Below, one piece after another: positions 60,801 to 64,000 of a stretch of DNA of 64,000 nt. Source of the stretch: Strongylocentrotus purpuratus. Lineage: Eukaryota; Echinodermata; Echinoidea; Camarodonta; Strongylocentrotidae. The stretch is from assembly GCF_000002235.5 (NCBI RefSeq), contig NW_022145611.1, forward strand, positions 4,888,754 to 4,952,753. The letters are read 5' to 3'. Below the pieces are notes generated by a model that was not told the DNA's origin, did no database searches, and was given only the letters and a program-made list of their open reading frames with translations. The translations under genes were made by a program, and so were the position numbers. Numbering within the stretch: the stretch's first letter is position 1; every line of letters begins with the position of its first letter.

Positions 60801-63800
60801 CGTCCATCCCCCACTCTACCCCCACCCTACCCGTTCTACCTCCCTACGTCTACTACCACCCTTTCTGTTCTTCCATTCTACCTCTACTACCATCCTACAT
60901 CCATCCCACCCCACCCTACCCGTTCTTTCATCCTACGTCTACTACCACTCTACCTGTTCTTCCATTTTACCTCTACTACCACCCTACCTGGTCTTCCATT
61001 TTACCTCTACTACCATCCTACCTCTACTACCATCCTCCATCTACCCCTACCCTACCCATTATTCCATATTGCCTCTACTACGATCCTATCTCTACTATAA
61101 TCTTTTGTCAACCTCAATACTGCCTATTCTTCTGTCCTACCTCTATATACCATCCAACGTCCATCCCCAGCCTACATGTTCTTCCATCCTACCTCTACTA
61201 CCTTCCTACATCCACCCCACCCCCACCCTACCTGTTCTTCCATTTTACCTCTACTACAATCCTACCTCTACTACCATCCTACGTCCACCCCCACTCTACC
61301 CCCACCCTACCCATTCTTCCATTCTACCTCTACTACCATCCTGCCTCTACTACCATCCTACATCCACCCTACCCCCACCCTACATGTTCTTCCATTTTAC
61401 CTCTACTACCATCCTACCTCTACTACTATCCTACTTCCACCCCACCCCACCCTACCTGTTCTTCCATTTTACCTCTACTGCAATCCTACCTCTACTACCA
61501 TTCTACGTCTACCCCCACCCTACCCCTTCTTCCATTCTACCTCTACTACCATCCTACATCCACCCCACCCCTACCCTACCTGTTCTTCCATTTTACCTCT
61601 ACTACAATCCTACATCCACTCCACCCCCACCCTACCCATTCTTCCATCCTACGTCCACCCCCACCCTACCCATTCTACCATGATACCTCTACTACCATCC
61701 TACGTACCCCTACTCTACCTCCACCCTACCCCTTCTTCCATTCTACTCTACTACCATCCTACCTCTACTACCACACTACCTGTTTTTCCATTCTACCTCT
61801 ACTACCATCCTTCCTCTACTACTATCCTACATCTACCCCACCCTCCCTGTTCTTCCATGTTACCTCTACTACCATCCTACGTCCACCCCACTCTACCCCC
61901 ACCCTACCCATTCTTCAATCCTACCTCTACTTACCACCCTACCTCTACTACCACCCTACCTGTTCTTCCATTTTACCTCTACTACCATCCTACGTCCACC
62001 CCACTCTACCCCCACCCTACCCATTCTTCAACCCTACCCGCTCTACCTCCCTACGTCTACTACCACCCTTTCTGTTCTTCCATTCTACCTCTACTACCAT
62101 CCTACATCCACTCCACCCCCACCCTACCCATTCTTCCATCCTACGTCTACTACCACCCTACCTGTTCTTCCATCCTTCCTCTACTACCACCCTACGTCTA
62201 CTACCACCCTACCTGTTCTTCCATTCTACCTCTACTACCATCCTACCTCTACTACCATCCTACATCCACCCCACCCCCACCCTACCTGTTCTTCCATTTT
62301 AGCTCTACTACCATCCCACATCCACTCCACCCCCACCCTACCCATTCTTCCATCCTACGTCCACCCCACTCTACCCCCACCCTACCCCTTCTTCCATTCT
62401 ACCTCTACTACCATCCCACCTCTACTACCATCCTACATCCACCCTACCCCCACCCTACCTGTTCTTCCATTTTACCTCTACTACCATCCTACCTCTACTA
62501 CTATCCTACTTCAACCCCACCCCCACCCTACCTGTTCTTCCATTTTACCTCTACTACCATCCTACATCCACTTTACCCCCACCCCATCCATTCTTCCATC
62601 CTACATCCACCCCAACCCTACCCATTCTACCATGATACCTCTACTACCATCCCACGTCCATCCCCTACTCTACCCCCACCCTACCCCTTCTTCCATTCTA
62701 CTCTACTACCATCCTACCTCTACTACCACCCTACCTGTTTTTCCATTCTACCTCTACTACCATCCTTCCTCTACTACCATCCTACATCTACCCCACCCTC
62801 CCTGTTCTTCCATTTTACCTCTACTACCTCCTACGTCCACCCCCACTACCCATTCTTCCATCCTAACTCTACTACCACCCTACCTCTACTACCACCCTAC
62901 CTGTTCTTCCATTTTACCTCTACTACCATCCTACCTCTACTACTATCCTACATCTACCCTATCCTACGTCTACCCTATCCTACGTCTACCTTCTACTTGT
63001 TTTCCCAGCCTACCTCTATTACCACCCTACCTGTTCTTCCATTTTACCTCTACTACCATCCTACGTCCACCCCCACTCTACCCCACCCTACCCATTCTTT
63101 CATCCTACCTACCCATTCTTCCATCCTACCTCTACTACCACCCTACCTGTTCTTTCATTCTACCTCTACTACCTCTACTAGATTCGTACATCCACCCAAC
63201 CACCACCCTACCTGTTCTTCCATTTTACCTCTACTACCATCCTACCTCTACTACCTTCCTACATCCACCCCACCCCCACCCTACCTGTTCTTCCATTTTA
63301 CCTCTACTACAATCCTACCTCTACTACCATCCTACGTCCACCCCCACTCTACCCCCACCCTACCCATTCTTCCATTCTACCTCTACTACCATCCTGCCTC
63401 TACTACCATCCTACATCCACCCTACCCCCACCCTACATGTTCTTCCATTTTACCTCTACTACCATCCTACCTCTACTACTATCCTACTTCCACCCCACCC
63501 CACCCTACCTGTTCTTCCATTTTACCTCTACTGCAATCCTACCTCTACTACCATTCTACGTCTACCCCCACCCTACCCTTCTTCCATTCTACCTCTACTA
63601 CCATCCTACATCCACCCCACCCCTACCCTACCTGTTCTTCCATTTTACCTCTACTACAATCCTACATCCACTCCACCCCCACCCTACCCATTCTTCCATC
63701 CTACGTCCACCCCACCCTACCCATTCTACCATGATACCTCTACTACCATCCTACGTACCCCTACTCTACCTCCACCCTACCCCTTCTTCCATTCTACTCT

Positions 63801-64000
63801 ACTACCATCCTACCTCTACTACCACACTACCTGTTTTTCCATTCTACCTCTACTACCATCCTTCCTCTACTACTATCCTACATCTACCCCACCCTCCCTG
63901 TTCTTCCATTTTACCTCTACTACCATCCTACGTCCACCCCACTCTACCCCCACCCTACCCCTTCTTCCATTCTACCTCTACTACCATCCCACCTCTACTA
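54811..64000. repeat. Pyrimidine-strand minisatellite array, right part (continues past window end)
   Basis: Same ~17-base unit as the left part. Higher-order copies exist here too. A block starting ATGGTACCTCTACTACC recurs at 55,014 and 56,512. A block with CATGATACCTCTACTACCAT followed by CCACGTCC recurs at about 58,795, 60,369 and 62,631. A block with CCTACATGTTCTTCC recurs near 57,602, 59,596, 61,380 and 63,433. The spacings (about 1.5, 1.6-2.3 and 1.8-2.1 kb) differ from the 720-base series on the left. The long open frames (up to ~1,286 codons) are not supported as genes. Confidence 0.95.

Overview
This is animal nuclear DNA: one spliced metabolic gene, one probable small spliced gene, many terminal-inverted-repeat (TIR) miniature transposons, LINEs, a tRNA-derived SINE pair and large satellite arrays. 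The short-repeat families (a GGGGAAGYCCACC-ended element, a GTTTCATAAA-ended element and a GGATCCAGG-ended element) and the overall texture suggest a marine invertebrate deuterostome, most likely an echinoderm such as a sea urchin. That placement is inference from repeat style, not proof.

Region 1 (80-13,440, + strand) holds the 3' twelve exons of a triokinase/FMN cyclase (dihydroxyacetone kinase, TKFC) gene. The exon phases chain without a break into 516 codons, ending at a TGA followed by an AATAAA. The first ~65 residues lie upstream of the window. Its introns carry microsatellites, an inverted SINE pair and four MITE-like elements, one of which sits beside a splice donor.

Region 2 (14.2-18.1 kb) is a cluster of G/C-tract-rich, GGATCCAGG-ended elements with internal tandem repeats. 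Region 3 (18.5-22.1 kb) is a probable small gene for a basic protein with two Cys-Cys-Cys-His motifs. Region 4 (23.8-27.0 kb) has an interspersed repeat with four internal ~160-bp units and a decayed LINE endonuclease fragment.

Region 5 (27.7-33.2 kb) is a pair of related repetitive-element copies in inverted, head-to-head orientation. One copy is interrupted by a 912-bp near-perfect palindromic foldback transposon with a 9-bp target duplication, and by an ATT microsatellite. Region 6 (34-42 kb) is mostly non-coding and includes a 772-bp tandem duplication carrying a signal-peptide-like first exon, and a threefold ~400-bp tandem repeat.

Region 7 (42.2 kb to the window end) is a pyrimidine-strand minisatellite built from a ~17-bp unit, with higher-order duplications of 720 bp and ~2.1 kb. 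It is interrupted by one nearly intact 5.1-kb CR1/L2-like LINE (49,679-54,810). The very long open frames in this array are a by-product of the repeat and are not annotated as genes.
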